Source: Coprinellus micaceus
Taxonomy: Eukaryota; Basidiomycota; Agaricomycetes; Agaricales; Psathyrellaceae
Assembly: GCA_951394405.1 (NCBI GenBank)
Contig: OX596343.1
Span: forward strand, 2,232,001-2,296,000
DNA length: 64,000 nt
Direction: 5' to 3'
The first letter of the stretch is position 1. Every line of letters starts with the position of its first letter. Under the pieces are notes generated by a model. That model had not been told where the DNA came from. It saw only the letters and a program-made list of their open reading frames with translations, and did not search any database. Made by a program: the position numbers and the translations under genes. Shown one piece after another: positions 45,192 to 58,081 of this stretch.

Positions 45192-46088
45192 CGTTCTGTT
45201 AGGCCTCCGGCGAAAGACGAGTGCGCCTGAGCTCCGTGTTGGCCATGCGCATTTGGTCTCAGAGATAGATCGACGGACACGAGTCGCCGCCGTGGCGTGT
45301 TGAGGAGGAATTGGCGGTATGAAGGGGAAACAAGGCAGTGGTGGGAGTTTGTAACTTGAAACCAGTTAATTTGCATTGACTTGACTAACTTGCCCCTAAC
45401 TTACCTGCTGTATAAGGGAATAATTCAGGTGAATCTACCTTGGTGAGTCGTATAACTTGGGCGTGACTTGGCTTGCACTTGGTTGCGGCAAGTTTGGGGG
45501 TCAGCAATCCCCTGACATTTCAAACTCCGACGCGACGCGGCAAGAGGTGTCCTCAATTCTTAACTTTTGAACGGGACAGATTCGTAAATACTTTGTAAGG
45601 AGAAAATGAAAGATGTTGTATCCTAGATGGATAATTCCGGTCTCGATAAGGTGACAGCGGCCTGGTTGTCTTGGGGTGGGGTGCATGGCCCTATGAAGTA
45701 TTAGTCAATGGTAAGGCAGAGAAAGTTGAGACCGGAATTGTGAAAGAGGTAACCACCCAGTACCCTAATGTGAAGGAATTGCGTGAAAATTTCGGCCCAG
45801 TGAAAAGTTGTATGCAAAATGGTGTAGAGCCCTATCGATTATCTCCCAGCCAAACGCGACCTCTTTGTCCCCACCAAATCGACTTAATTACAAATACTAG
45901 TACTAACATATCATACAATGGTGTAGTTTCATCTTATAACCCATTTACCTGTGCTCCAACCCAAGGGATGCTCAACCGATCGAGAAGACAGAGGCGGGGA
46001 GTAAGAGATAGGGGCTTGAGAAGGCACTCGATCAAATCGGGAAGGTCCCGTTTTCCTGTACACGCGAATTTCGGTGGGGCTGCCGACC
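45192..46088. other. AT-richer stretch, probable decayed mobile sequence
   Basis: The repeated word AACTTG/TAACTTG and variants (45350-45480) and a plus frame from 45671 (KVETGIVKEVTTQYPNVKEL) stand out from the GC-richer flanks. That frame runs into MITE copy 2. No known domain is recognised. Confidence 0.35.
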
Positions 46089-46180
46089 ATCTCAGTCACT
46101 ATGGAACGACCCCCTTAAGGCCCCATTGGAACACTAAATTAATAGGCCTTCAAGGGGGTCGTTCCATAGTGACTGAGATG
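46088..46180. mobile_element. Hairpin MITE, copy 2 (inverted relative to copy 1)
   Basis: The reverse complement of the element at 23931-24023 with the same CATCTCAGTC...GACTGAGATG ends and the same AT-rich loop. It is flanked on both sides by CTGCCGAC, an 8-bp target-site duplication, which supports hAT-type mobilisation. The sequences of the two copies appear identical apart from orientation, which suggests recent movement. Confidence 0.9.
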
Positions 46181-47061
46181 CTGCCGACCCCCACGGCAAG
46201 TTAGCGGTGCAAGGTAACTTGGGGGAGGATAACCTCAAGTATTGTGACGGTAAGTGCGATAATAGTCTGTCTGGCTAGAGAACTCGGTGATTAGACGAGT
46301 TGTTGTTCCTGCGGTGTAGATAGAGCCAAGAAAATGGGAGTATTGAATGGTAAAGCGCGAATCGGAGCGCATCCGGGGTTTTCGCCGAGGTCTGGTGGCA
46401 TGTGGCTGATTCCCATTTACCGCCATCAACCGGCGATGAGACGGAAGTGCTGTTTAACCTCGACCCTCCAACCACCTCCCCCAAAACAGGTCAAGAACCC
46501 AAGAACGTACGAAAGCACAAGAGATGACCCATGGGCAGAGGTTAGAGGGGCATGAGCGAAGGAGACCTCCACGGTTTAGGGGGAGGATGTGCGGTTAGAA
46601 AGGGTGGCCGCATTGCACGGGTGCAGACTGAGCTCGAGGTGCGCCGCGATTGTGTTTCTCATCTTCTTCCTCACTAATTATCGCAAACTGTTCCTAGTAC
46701 CATAAATTACCTTCCTTACTACTACCATATGCGATGTTTTTCTATGCAATCGAAGCTTCAAAGCTTCAAGACCGGTCGTTTTTGCTGGATTCAACCAGGC
46801 CTTAACCCGGTCCTGCCCTCGTCAGGCATTTCCTGTGGCCAAAGTCCCAAGGATCTCAATGAAAATCAACAGGTAGACGAACATTTACTTTCGAATATTG
46901 ACCTTGTTGTGCTCTAGGGGTCCTTGTTTGACGCCGTCTATTGCTAAAGCGCTCAACTGTCGCTATCCGAGAACCATGTGGTGAGCTTTTGGTTTAGCCG
47001 GTCGGTTTTTGAGTGTTCCCCTCCTCCCTTTTCCATGGTTTTGAGGCCCATCTCATATAAT
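46181..47061. other. Spacer without a supported gene
   Basis: Open frames are under 80 aa in all six frames and I see no splice chain. The region leads into the pseudogene that starts at ATG 47062. Confidence 0.4.
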
Positions 47062-48573
47062 ATGGATGGTCTCCCATACTTTAACGAACCCTACGCGTCT
47101 TATTCCTCAACTGCGTCTCCCCATGACACCCGGCAACACAGCGATCACCCCTATCCTGTGCAACACCAGTTCGGCCCTGCCGCATCGTCCTCGCGCCCCT
47201 TCGAAGCGCCCAAGATTACCCACCACTCTTCGACCCCCTCCAACCATCTGCCGATCTGGGAATACAACCACAGGGACGGCATGACCTTGAGACCCGCCCG
47301 CTCGACCCGCCTTCTGGCCAACTGCAATACGAACGACAACTCTTTCCAAATCAAACTTCGCAAAAAGCGAAGGATACGACCCAGGTTGACCAAACGATGC
47401 CTCTGGCGGGAAGGGAGGGATCGGGCAGCAATTCCAGCTGCACGGTGATGATAACACGTTCGGCCAACAAGCGTAGATGCACGGTGGGCAGAGCATCGAT
47501 GTGCAGGGCACCTTTGGACAGCATTTCCAGACACACGGCGGGCAGGGGGCGTTCGGACAGCAAGTTCAGATGAACGGCGGACGGGGGGTATTCGGACAGC
47601 CTCAAGTCCAGATGCACGGAGTGCCTGAGGGCACATTTGGGCAGCAGGCCCAGACGTATGGAGGGCAGGGCATGTTTGGGCAAGTCCATATGCACGGAGG
47701 GCAGGGTGCGTTCGGACAACATGCCCTCCGCACAATCCATTCCCCAATCCGACGCCCATACATCGCCCATACACCATAGTGCGCAACCCGAATTTCAACT
47801 GTGGCGCTCTTCGCAATGTCATCGTTCAAGTCCGCGGTGCGACGTCTCAGGTGTAGAAATGACCACCCTCCTCAATACCGAAACCCAACACCTTCATGAT
47901 CAATACCGCTACCCACGGCAGGCCCATGAATCGCGGCCAAAGAAGTCAAACCCTTATAGGCTTCAAGTGCAGTAAAGGCGGAGAGAGTTAAGTTTCGTTC
48001 TTGGTTGTGAGGATGGTGGCATGGACCTTCATCCCTTGTGGCGTGGTGGGCCAGGAGGCCGCATAAACTGACGATATGTTTACTGTCTTTGCAGGGACGC
48101 CTGGGATGGAGGAAGGGATAGATATCAATATGATTAGCTTTGGGAGCATTCTGCGCTATGCGGAATTCGTGAGCCCGTTGACCCTATTCACCACGTTCCT
48201 TGCTGACGGACAATGGAGACCTTCCCCGGGGCTGTCTCCAGGAAGGAAAGGACTCACCGAACTTTTCATTGAAGAACCCAGCTGCCTGGATCACCCCAGA
48301 GGCATTCCAAGCGTTGAGAAATGGGAATCGCGGCGGATTCATGAGGCTACAAGAGCTGTTCAACATCACGATGTTGATGTTCCTACCCTGGTCTTATTCT
48401 CCGACTTTGTGGGTTCTTTTCTTTAGCTTGGGTTCTATCCTTCTGCTTCTGTCTCGGACATAACCCTTCGAAACAGTTCCTCAAGCCCCAGTATCGCAAC
48501 CATCCTTTTTTTGCTCTCGGGAATGTTGAGAGATGGTTCAAATCGGACGCCTTCCACGCAATGAACAACTAAC
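47062..48573 (+). pseudogene. Broken gene with Gln/Gly-rich FGQ repeats
   Basis: ATG 47062 begins MDGLPYFNEPYASYSSTASP. Further on, in the frame of 47477, an FGQ-x-x-QMHGGQG-type motif of about 12-15 residues is repeated about eight times (about 47420-47720). That frame is cut by TAG at 47474-47476 and TGA near 47396, both explicable as C-to-T changes in CAG and CGA codons. Downstream, 48076-48280 reads RYAEFVSPLTLFTTFLADGQ in frame 1 and then continues as NPAAWITPEAFQALRNGNRG in frame 2, a frameshift near 48275. It finishes around WFKSDAFHAMNN. Similar ends occur in transposon-associated agaric proteins I cannot name. Confidence 0.55.
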
Positions 48574-48650
48574 TCAAGGATAAGTAAGCTCGTCAATACT
48601 TCCCGACGAGCTCTCCCCTGGAGGGGACAGTACGGAGTCGGGCAAGCCCA

Positions 48651-49819
48651 ATGTCATTCAGGCAGCCATCGTCACGGGCGTCGTCCCCGATGTCTAGTAG
48701 CCGGCCTTCCTCTCGTGCGTCAATGAGCTCTGGCGTGTACGACTATGCGCCCAGTTCTCGACCCAGCAGCCGTGCGTCGTCGAACGCCTCAATGAACTCC
48801 GGCCTCAACGATGAGGAAGACCAGGTGGGGTCACATACTGCCAATCGCCCTAATCCCTTTCACGACGATGAAGAGGAATTCGTTCCACGGCAAGTAACGT
48901 ACACCCCAACGCTTTGCTCTACACTGACGCACCAAAATAGAATGAAAGGACGCCCCGCACCGAGCACGATGGCAGACCAGAAAAGGGCTCGAAGCCCAGA
49001 AGTTGAGATTATTGGTGTGGGGTGTGCGCCGAGCACGACGGCGGACAAGAAAAGGGCTCGAAGCCCGGAGGTTGAAATTGTTGGTAGTATGGGGTGTGTA
49101 AGACGCTGCCATTTTGGTCGTCAAATCGCTAATATTCTTTTCACACATGGGACTCCCGGTCTGAAGTCACAGGTAATATGTGCACCTCCGGACGGCCAAA
49201 CCGGTAGGAAACGCCAACGCTCCCCCTCTCCAATCACTGACACCCTTTCCAACGCTGAAAAGAAGATACAGAAGGGCAGTCTCATTCGTTCGGTGACTGG
49301 GATTCACACTGGTCGTTTCAAATTCACCACAAAACTTTCGTTCGCGAATGTTGGATTTCGATCCATTACGGAGAAGCTACTCTTGAAGGAGGACACCGGA
49401 TGCATCGTTCTGCTGGACAACCTTCCAAAATTGGCGAACGGCGAGGAAATCCATCCAGAGCTATGCATTCGAAGTTGATTCGAAGCAGCGTCAGGCTCCT
49501 TTTGTGATAATGCGTGTACATGCTCAACCCTTTCCCACAGGACCCAGACCCTTGGGTGGGTTCAGCTGGGAGAGCTGCTGGGAGCGCAGACAACAATCCA
49601 GAGCCCGACATCAAGTATCTCCGCAACATGGGGCCGGATTCCTCGGTAGGCATACCAACCCGCCGAGCGCACCTTCATTGCAACGGGATGAAAGTGTGCG
49701 AACATTTTGATGAGGATCTTGTCAGCTCAGTGAGACGATGGGAGTATGTTGTCGAAGGCACTCAGCTCCTCATCGATGAGAAGCTAAAGGCAAACGAAAG
49801 AGAGTCTGACTCGGTGTGA
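48651..49819 (+). CDS. Ser/Arg-rich hypothetical protein with internal KRARSPEVEI repeat
   Basis: Starts MSFRQPSSRASSPMSSSRPS at 48651, rich in SSRPSSRAS tripeptides. After an intron of 42-47 nt near 48894-48940 it carries two copies of a 22-residue unit containing KKRARSPEVEI (basic cluster, possible nuclear localisation). A further intron (about 49098-49171) leads to KLSFANVGFRSITEKLLLKE and a C-terminal exon (about 49542-49819) containing DPDPWVGSAGRAAG and RWEYVVEGTQLLIDEKLKAN. The last junction is not clean in frame, so the copy may carry a defect. No domain recognised. Confidence 0.4.
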
Positions 49820-52800
49820 AATACGGTCCCGCGGTATGTGGTTTGGCCGTTTCTTTGTAAAGTTATCTCACGGTTTCACCGCTTACTGGCCGCGTTTAGT
49901 GTTCTTTCTCCTGGTCACCCGATTATGGACGACGAATGAATGGGGGATATTCCCCCCTCGCCACATGAACGGTCGTTGACACCTTCCACCTAGCCCGCAT
50001 CCATTGAGAGGGTGCGTAACCAAAAGCCAGCTTTCGGGCCAACCCCAACACGACGGAACGTATAACATTCGCCTCCTTCCCCTCACACGCCTCGATCGAA
50101 TGCTCTCTTATCTAAGCTCGATGAGCGTCCCAGTCAGATGCTAAAATCTGGCTGGCATGACATCGCCCTCCATTGTCCAAGCGCTTTGTGCGGGAGATGG
50201 AATAGCGAGAAAGGTGCAGAGGGCGAATATAGCTTTTTGAGTTCTATTCATCGGAATAGAGTCGGAGAAGCAGCGAAAGGCTGACGAAAGGACCCTACGC
50301 AGACAAACCAAGAAATCTGAGGTCCGCGGGGCGGCCTTCGGATTTCTCCAGGGCGAACGCCTAGAGACGGCGATGACGACAAAGGCTCATGCTTCGCCCG
50401 GTCGCAGGCCTCAACAAATATCCTTTAACCTCCTCCTCCCTCGGCCACGCGTCGTCCTGCGACTACTAGGAACGTCATCCACAAATGCACACAAACCGTA
50501 GTGGACAATAACGGAGGCCACGCTGCTACTGGGGGTGGCCGTTGGACTGGGAGTTTCGTCGGCGTTGGTGAGTAGCCCCTCTTGTCACTTCAGAACGCGT
50601 TGGTCTGACCCTCTTCGAAGCGGTCTCAAGGACGCAGCCCACCTGAACAGTCCAGAGCTTACTTTAACTCACTTAGACGGATGATGGGAACGAAGGGAAG
50701 CGTTCGAAAGCATGACTCAGGCCCTCCAATGCAACGACGACGATTTCAGCCAGGGAAGCCCTGCGCACCAAGGATAGTTCGTTTCCGAGCACACACGCTC
50801 GGGACCAGGGAAACCCTCTTTCTGGTGGTTTAAAATTGTTGCTCGTCGACATCACACTCGAGACATTCCCAGAAACACCAGACTGCAGCTCGTTCACCGC
50901 AAAGTACTTCTCGTTCCCTCTTTTGAGTCCACTGGCTTCCGCAGGTGAAACGTGGCAATTTCTAGATTTGTGGACGAGCCCCTGCAGGAGAGGGCCCCTC
51001 AAGCGACGCCCTGGTTCCCCAGCGATGAGGTGAGTAAAACCCAGTTACACCAAGGCTCACATCTGCTCAGGCCTCGACACGCACTACAGCCCGAGGCTCC
51101 GAGCTAGAGCTTACGTTTGGGCGTGACCTTCAAATCTCGATGCAAGGATGAGGGCCAACTCCCACCGGCCCCACCACGGGAACTACCACATTTAGAACAA
51201 TAGCCTGCGGTTGGGCCTCCGCTTGTCTCGAAGCAGTTCTGGCACGGAAGTGCGACGCGCTCTTCAGGCTAGTTTCCGCCCAACAGGGGACCGAACTGGA
51301 CCGAAGCCCTTGAGGTCAGTAATAACCTAGTTCTGCAATCCCGGCTCAATGACTGACCTGCCGTCCCTCGTACCCCCATCCAACGAAGTCTGTCGATTTG
51401 CATGCGACTGTACCTGCAGAGGTCCGGTCTCAATCGTTGAGAGGAACGATGTCGGAGATTACGACCCCCATTGATGTATGTTAGTTTCCCCCGCCCTCCG
51501 AAATTCGAAGTATGCTCGATCTGGCAATATCGCTTAAATAACGAGGAGGCTGGCCCACCTCCCGGCCTGTGCATTGACCAGGCACTGACGGTCGTCGTTC
51601 CGAGTCCTTTTTCACAGCATCCGTTGACTAAATCCGCGGCGGGCGGCAAGCTGAGCACTGTGCCATTTTGAAATGGCTCTTACCCGTTGTACGATGGTAG
51701 ACTCGGACCCCGCTATGAGAGTTTGCGCGCTGGGTTTCGCGCATCGGACTGTCCGCCCCCGACAACGCCTCAGGAGCATTTTAAATCGAGCGTGGCTGAA
51801 ATCAGTATGCCGAGCTCACCCTTTCCCGATGCTGGGGCTCTTCGCACACCACGGAACCCTGTACCTCCACCCAAGTTGTTTGATGGCCGGCTATACCGAA
51901 CCAGTAGCGCAGTTCGTCCATTTAGTTGGAATATATCATCTCCTGGCTCCACCGTTCTGCTTCACTGCGGGATGTAGCGGGTAGCTGAGACATACGACGT
52001 TTTTTACGCAGCGGTTGATCGCTCCAGGTTGACGAGGGTAGGCATTTGATATATACATCTCCAGAAATTGCTTATGATAGCCTTTGATTTAGGGCATTTT
52101 CGCCCTGGCTTCAGTCCGTTTTACTTACCACGACCGGTCATTTCGAGTTACATTGAGGCTAGTGTGTGTGTGTGATGTTCCAGTGGGACAGCGTGGCAAT
52201 TAGGCGCCAAACCAAACTCGGCAAGACAGTGAGGTCTGTTGCCATCATCATTTTGTTCGCGTTCAAATTGAAACCATCATCTGTGCCCTACACACGACGA
52301 CGACGAGCCTGGTGGCTGAGGGAGTTGTCCAGACGTCTTCCACCCAAGTTTAACCCCGGCAGATCCTCTTGAGTGTGGGTAGCGCGAACACTGCAACGGA
52401 CGCAGATCCAAGGTGGGTGCGGGAGCTCTCTGGAGAGCCTGAACGCGACCAACTGATCTCCCGAGTGCCTCAGCGTTGAACCCCATCTCGTCTCCCCTTG
52501 TCCGTAGATCTCGCCTCCGAAGGTTCCGAGACTATAACGACCCCCGCCATAGCCTTTCTGCACCGCTACAACGAATTCGGCGAGGATGAACGTTTCAACA
52601 TCGGCCCCGACCTCGTCTTGAGCACTTCCAGCTACAGCAACCGACTTGCATTTTCAATAGACCCTCCATATATGAATGCCCACCATCCAGGATGAAGGGA
52701 TGGGAAAACAACTCGAGAGTTGGATCCGCGATAGGTGAGTTATGCCCCCTTCAACGTGCAGCTTGTGCTTACGGTTTGGCACCTGGTCTTGACTACCCCT

Positions 52801-53222
52801 CCACCCTCGTGCCCACCACGCTGGACCTCTGCGATGGGATTTATCCTTTCAAACGGGCAGACCTTAGAAGAGACTGGAAGCTGGGAGCGTCCTCGTATCT
52901 CAGTCCACCCACTGATGGTGCCCGTACGTGTGGCTGTCGAGGCAGCGTTGGGCGGAGGCGGAGGGGCAGAATGAAGACTTGATTCGGATAATTACCATTG
53001 GTGAGCATGCCTATGCTTACGCACACTGCCTGTTCTTGCTCACCCATATTTGTATACACAGGTTTTCAACCCTTCCCGAAGTTCATCACCAACGCAGAGC
53101 CTCGATCGACCTTCTCTCTCATAACCTCTCTCATACCAACAACGAACATCCGATCTAGTTAGGGATCTATTCGACGGAGGTGGAATATCTTCGGGTCATC
53201 CCCCACTCCTGATCTTTCGATT
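49820..53222. other. About 3.4 kb without a confident gene
   Basis: Several coding-like scraps occur, for example plus 51687-51977 (PPPKLFDGRLYRTSSAVRPF) and plus 52498-52695 (RYNEFGEDERFNIGPDLVLS). I could not join them into a gene. They may be remnants of the same kinds of multi-copy families seen elsewhere in the window. Confidence 0.35.
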
Positions 53223-53580
53223 ATGAGTGACGAGTGTGATGCCACAGCCGCCTATGAAAGTGACGGAGCGGACTGGGAGGACCGTCGGCGCCACCTGTTC
53301 GTATGAGCGGGTTCGTAGCCCGACTTCCTTACTACACGAGCCGAACTAATCTCATCCCGAACCCCACAGTCCAATACGCCCCGCGAAGCCGCCGTGGGCA
53401 ATCATGAGCGCGTCTGCTTCCACCCGTCCAAGACGAAGAGCGCAAAACGTAAGCTGTGGGCACCGGCCTAGGCAAATTTCAATTCTCGAAAGGTTGAAGC
53501 AAGGATGGGTTGCGATCCATCTCATGGTCCATCTGCACATGGCCCCCAGGATGGTCTGTGAGCTCGAGGGGGACGTTCAG
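53223..53580 (+). CDS. Hypothetical protein, 5' exons only
   Basis: ATG 53223 opens MSDECDATAAYESDGADWED. Exon 1 ends at 53300 in phase 0 before GTATGA; the intron has an AACTAAT branch and ends CCCCACAG at 53369. Exon 2 (53370-53448) reads SNTPREAAVGNHERVCFHPS and ends at a GTAAGC donor in phase 1. Continuation beyond is unclear. Function not recognised. Confidence 0.35.
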
Positions 53581-54063
53581 TGATGGGGGAGGGTGAATGG
53601 CGGCAGGCCTGGGGACTAGCGGAAGGAGTGTCTGGAGATGGTAATGGGGGATGGGAGAAGTAAGGGGAGGGTTTCATAGACACATATGTTGGTCAGCGCT
53701 ACTTCATACTTGTACTGTGCTCTCGCTTACCCGAGCACGGCAGATACCCAAAGGCAATGACAATGATCGCAAATTGCACTTTCCCCTCATTCTCGGCTCG
53801 ATCTCAACCTTTTTGAGCCACTTCACCCGCTCGGGTGCCCTCTGGCTTTGGCGTCGACAGCAGCATTGGAGATGGAGAGGCGGGTTCCAGACAGGCCACC
53901 CCACTTCGATGCACGCACCGACCCAGCCGCCGTATTCGAGCTGGCCTCGTGATGGTCATTAGCAATTATCTTGCACGATCGCCGACGCCATACGGGCGGT
54001 CTTTCAACGAAGATCCGATCCGATCTACAGGGGAGAACCCCAGACGTTGATATAGCCTCCAGG

Positions 54064-54620
54064 ATGAGCGAGCCCCGGCGACGGCCTCGAGCAAAGGCGG
54101 CAGTTGGAAGAGGCAGTGGTCCGACCTTGGAATATGGAGTCGTCTGTGTCAAGATACGGGAAGACTCGATCGCATGGTGTCTGGTCGAATGGTCGAATAA
54201 CCGTCATCCAAGACCGAGGTCGGTGAGATTCTGTATGCTGTCATTGAAACAGGCTGAGCTGATAATCGCCGTAGTCATCACACTGGAGCTCGAGCGTGGC
54301 AGATCGAATATACGATGAGGACGACAATCGATTTCCTGAGTGCTGCCTCTTGCGACGGTATTGCAGGGTACCCTCCAACTGGATTTCGATGGACTGGATA
54401 CGAGGAGGGCGGTCCGTCGGATCGTCATTCTATCCGTTGTTCGGGGGGCCCTTCTGCAGGCGGTCACTTCCTGGTTTCCACTCGTGAGGTGCGTTACCCG
54501 ATTCGCCCCCGACAAACAAAGAAAGCAATCCCTATAATGGCGTTCCGTGGCGACTCGCACTCGGTAGACAAGGAGCCTCCGAAAGGGCCAACGACGCGTG
54601 CCGCACAGCTCGAAGAGTAA
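54064..54620 (+). CDS. Hypothetical protein, 2 or more exons
   Basis: ATG 54064 reads MSEPRRRPRAKAAVGRGSGP and continues to about 54220 (IREDSIAWCLVEWSNNRHPR). A GTCGGT or nearby donor and a GGCAG acceptor at about 54302 could join it to a frame containing DRIYDEDDNRFPECCLLRRY. The exact junction and the final exon are uncertain. No domain recognised. Confidence 0.3.
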
Positions 54621-55818
54621 CCCAGGGCCAACTGGCTCCCTCCGGTAGTCCCGTGGGTGCTATGAACTGGATGATACAGACTCGTTTAATCTGACAACCT
54701 TCAAATCGCCCAGAGAACGCTCCCCAAGTACTGTGCCCATGAGAACTTTTCTGCCTTGAAACGCAATGCATGAGAAGGCCGTACTGCTTATCCTCGATCC
54801 GTCTGGCCGACACATGCCTCCCAGGCCGGGAGCGTGGAGCTCCGACTCGTGTCGTCGGGAAGGTGAGTGAGTGAATCTACGCAGTGTCACATGCACGAGT
54901 ACTTACTGGATGGAATAGGGATCCTAGGTCAACACAGGTCCTCGGTTCCGTGTCCATCCCGGCTCCCAACGTCACCAGCACCAAACGGTCTCCAGTCTCC
55001 TGACGCTTTCACCGCACCCTTGCGCACTTCACAGGATGTAACCAGGTCGGCATATCATCACCGTCGCTGCACATCCGATCGGAAGGCGGCGCTGCTTCTG
55101 TAGGTTTCGTCCTCTTTGGACATCCACTCGGCCTATTCTGCACCTGCGGTGCTCAACCAACTCCCACTCTCACCACCAATATGTCGTTTCCGACTTTTCT
55201 TGCCCGGATCCGAAGTATGCCGCATACACCCTACTTCGCTTCTATTGTTTACAGCCTGACAAAACCCTTCATATTATAGCTTATGGCCACCAAATTTCTG
55301 GATTATTTTCATCACTCCAACAACCTTATAAGTCTGTGATCGCCCGCTGTTGGGGACCATGAATCCGTGGCCCTGCTACTGGTTGCTCCCCCGCTCAAGA
55401 CAATCCAGTCCTGTGTTTGGCCCCAGCTTGCAGCAGCCCTGAATTTCGCCCATCTCTGGTACAAACTCTCCTCGAATTGTGTCGCGTGATATGTCAGATG
55501 TGCTGGCTTGACAGATTGGGCCGTTGAGGGGCGTCTTAGTCATTCCGTGCTTCCTGCAGGCTGCCCCTGTGCAACCAATTCAGTTACGTTCAGGGTCCAA
55601 ATTGGCTCGTTCGACGGACAACTCACTGGCACTCGATCGCAACTGGATCTTCTCTTCCTAATTCGAACTACATCCGCATCTGCTATACCATCTACCCAAG
55701 GGGGTAACAAGGTGAAGGCGGCCTCCGAGTTTGCTCGCAGCTCCTTCAACCCTCCTTCTTTTCTTTGCCACTTATCCTTTTTCCTAATTCATCGGTCAAC
55801 ACCGACTGGACGAGCGCA
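54621..55818. other. Upstream region of the PUF gene, no separate gene supported
   Basis: Contains only short frames. The last 150 bases before ATG 55819 hold pyrimidine tracts of the kind common in fungal promoters. Confidence 0.4.
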
Positions 55819-57989
55819 ATGCAGAATGCACCGACTCACACTTTCTGCGTGTACTCGCCCCCGGGCGTTAGCTTCGTCCCTCTCACCGCCTCCATTGGCA
55901 TGCACGCCGTGCTCACGATCGACACGTCCCGAAACGCAGTGCATGGCCTCGGCTTTCTCATACCAACCCATGCTCAGCACGAAACCCACCCAAGCCTCGC
56001 TCCCCTCAATGCGTTCACACCCCACGCCTTGCATCCTCACCAGATGGCCGGAAGGCCAACGGTTCCCCCGCCTCACAATTCTCGGCTACTTTCCAACGTC
56101 CAGCCCCCTTGCAAATTTGGACACTCATCGCCAGGGATCTCGGCTTCGAACCGCGCATACACCATGCCCACCCTCAATTATACGCCGTACCATAGTCAGC
56201 CCCCAACTGGGTTCCACCCTGACCCGACCGGCCACATGGCAACGGCACCAGCGACTTATGGTCGCCGTCGACCGGTTCCTCCTATAGGGCCACCCAGGTT
56301 GCCACTAGCCCCTACTGGACTACTGCCCAACCAGCAGCAGCACTGCGAAGTAGGTTCCCGTGAGGCCTCGTCCTCGGCAAGTGGTCTAACTTATCGATAG
56401 CCCATACAGCAGGATCATAAGAAGGGGCGCGTGAGGGCCACGCCGCCAGCAGGTCCACCAGACAGCAAAAGGAGCCAGTTTCTGAAGGCGTTCTCGCGCA
56501 GATATCTTGATGGTCGGGAGTGGAGCAGCCTAAAGGTGGTGACTGTAGCTCTGGTTGTAATTGTGGAACGCTCACCTTCCCCATAGGAGATCAAAGGTCA
56601 CGTTGCCGAATGCTCAAGGGATGAAGATGGATCCCGATTCATCGTTGGAGCCATCCCTACAGCGGACCTATCCGAGATAGATTTGGTTTTTGAAGAGCTC
56701 CTCGCCGATAGCATCGTTAACATCTCGAAGCATAGATTCGGCAATTTTGTGAGTAACCTGACTTCTTTCTTTCTTTCCTGGATGACCGCCCGCCATTCCC
56801 TTTAGGTCGTTCAATGCATTCTGGACAACGGAACGGACTCACATAAAGACGAGACTTTTTGGTCACTGCAAGACAGAATGCCTGAATTGGCCCACCATAC
56901 GTACGGGTATCGCGTTGTTGAAAAGGTAGCCGTTTACTGCGCTCTGGACTATCTGAATACTGCGCGCTGAGCCATTACCTCCAGCTTTTAGATGTGATAA
57001 CCCCTGGCCAACGGGCAGAATTGGTCCATGAGTTCGCGAACCACACGCCCGAATATATTCATAGTTTCCATGGCTATCGTGCAAGCCCATATCGTTCTAC
57101 AAACTGAAACCTGTTTTCTGACGATCCAATAGGTGATCCAAAAGTTCCTCGAGGTTGTTATCCCTGTCGACACCAACATCGTCAAAGCCTTCCGGGGCCG
57201 CGTCGCCGAGCTTGCTTGCCAATCGCGCCGTGGGTCCCGTGTTGTCCAGCGTTTCTTTGAGCTCCTCCCGTTTCCCCAAGCCCAACCGCTCGCGGAAGAG
57301 CTTTTGAAAAATGCCTTTAGGATAATGGGCGACCGATTCGGTGTAAGTTTTCGCATAATTTAGACATCCTCGATCCGGGATTCTGATTCCACCGCCCCAC
57401 AGCATCACGTAGTTCAGTCCCTCCTTCAGCGTGGCGGAGAGCCCGAACGAGCCTACATCAGCACCTTGATGCGAGGCAAGGTCGTTCAACTTGCACTCCA
57501 CCCATACGCTTCGAAAGTGTGCGAAAGTGTCCTGGTTTATTCGCCCGACGACGTACGGCGTGAAATTGTCGAAGAGTTGATTGCCCTCGACAAAAATCAC
57601 TTTCCATACGCAATCTGGGTACTCATCCACGACAAGCACGGCAGTAAGTACAAGGTTTATCCATAAGAGACGTTGAGGTCACTCCACACGCACGCCCGAC
57701 GCTGACGGTTTCCGACAGAGCTTGTTCTCCTACGCGCCCTGGAGCGTGCTCCCGTGCCACAAAAGAACCACCTTACCGCCATGGTTTCTGAGGTCCTTAA
57801 GAATGTTACACCCGCCACTGCGGACCAGCGCACCCATTTCCAAGCGAGTGAGTAATTCCCGGTTCCGCAATGCCCGGGGTAGCTGACGAAATCGCTAATT
57901 ATAAAATAGTTGAGCTGGCCATTAGGAGAGCGAGCTTGAGGGTTGGTTCAACAAAGCCACCTCTCACGCACGTCCGCAAGCGTACGTGA
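55819..57989 (+). CDS. PUF (Pumilio-family) RNA-binding protein
   Basis: Nine exons: 55819-56349, 56401-56535, 56587-56748, 56806-56925, 56985-57080, 57133-57342, 57403-57643, 57719-57847, 57910-57989 (TGA), giving 567 aa. The N-terminal 180 residues are Pro/His/Ser-rich and probably disordered. The Pumilio homology domain follows, with a lead-in RSQFLKAFSRRYLDG. Eight repeats are recognised by their RNA-contact helices: GSRFIVGAI, FGNFVVQCI, YGYRVVEKL, HGYRVIQKF, RGSRVVQRF, FGHHVVQSL, YASKVCESV and a degenerate eighth (FPYAIWVL). PUF proteins bind 3' UTR elements of mRNAs and repress or localise them in the cytoplasm. Introns are 51-75 nt; the first six are phase 0. Intron 57081-57132 starts with GC (GCAAGC), the only way to keep HGYR-VIQK intact. 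Start codon less certain than the domain. Confidence 0.9.
57081..57132 (+). other. GC-AG intron in the PUF gene
   Basis: Donor GCAAGC, acceptor CAATAG, 52 nt. No GT donor in the right phase exists nearby, and using GC reproduces the expected repeat sequence HGYRVIQKF across the junction. Confidence 0.75.
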
Positions 57990-58081
57990 TTGAGTCAGGA
58001 CTAGCTTGAGGGTACCAGATCGCTGCGCTACGCTCCCTAATATGACAGCCCCTTTGTGAGAGTTGTTACGTTGAACCAATC

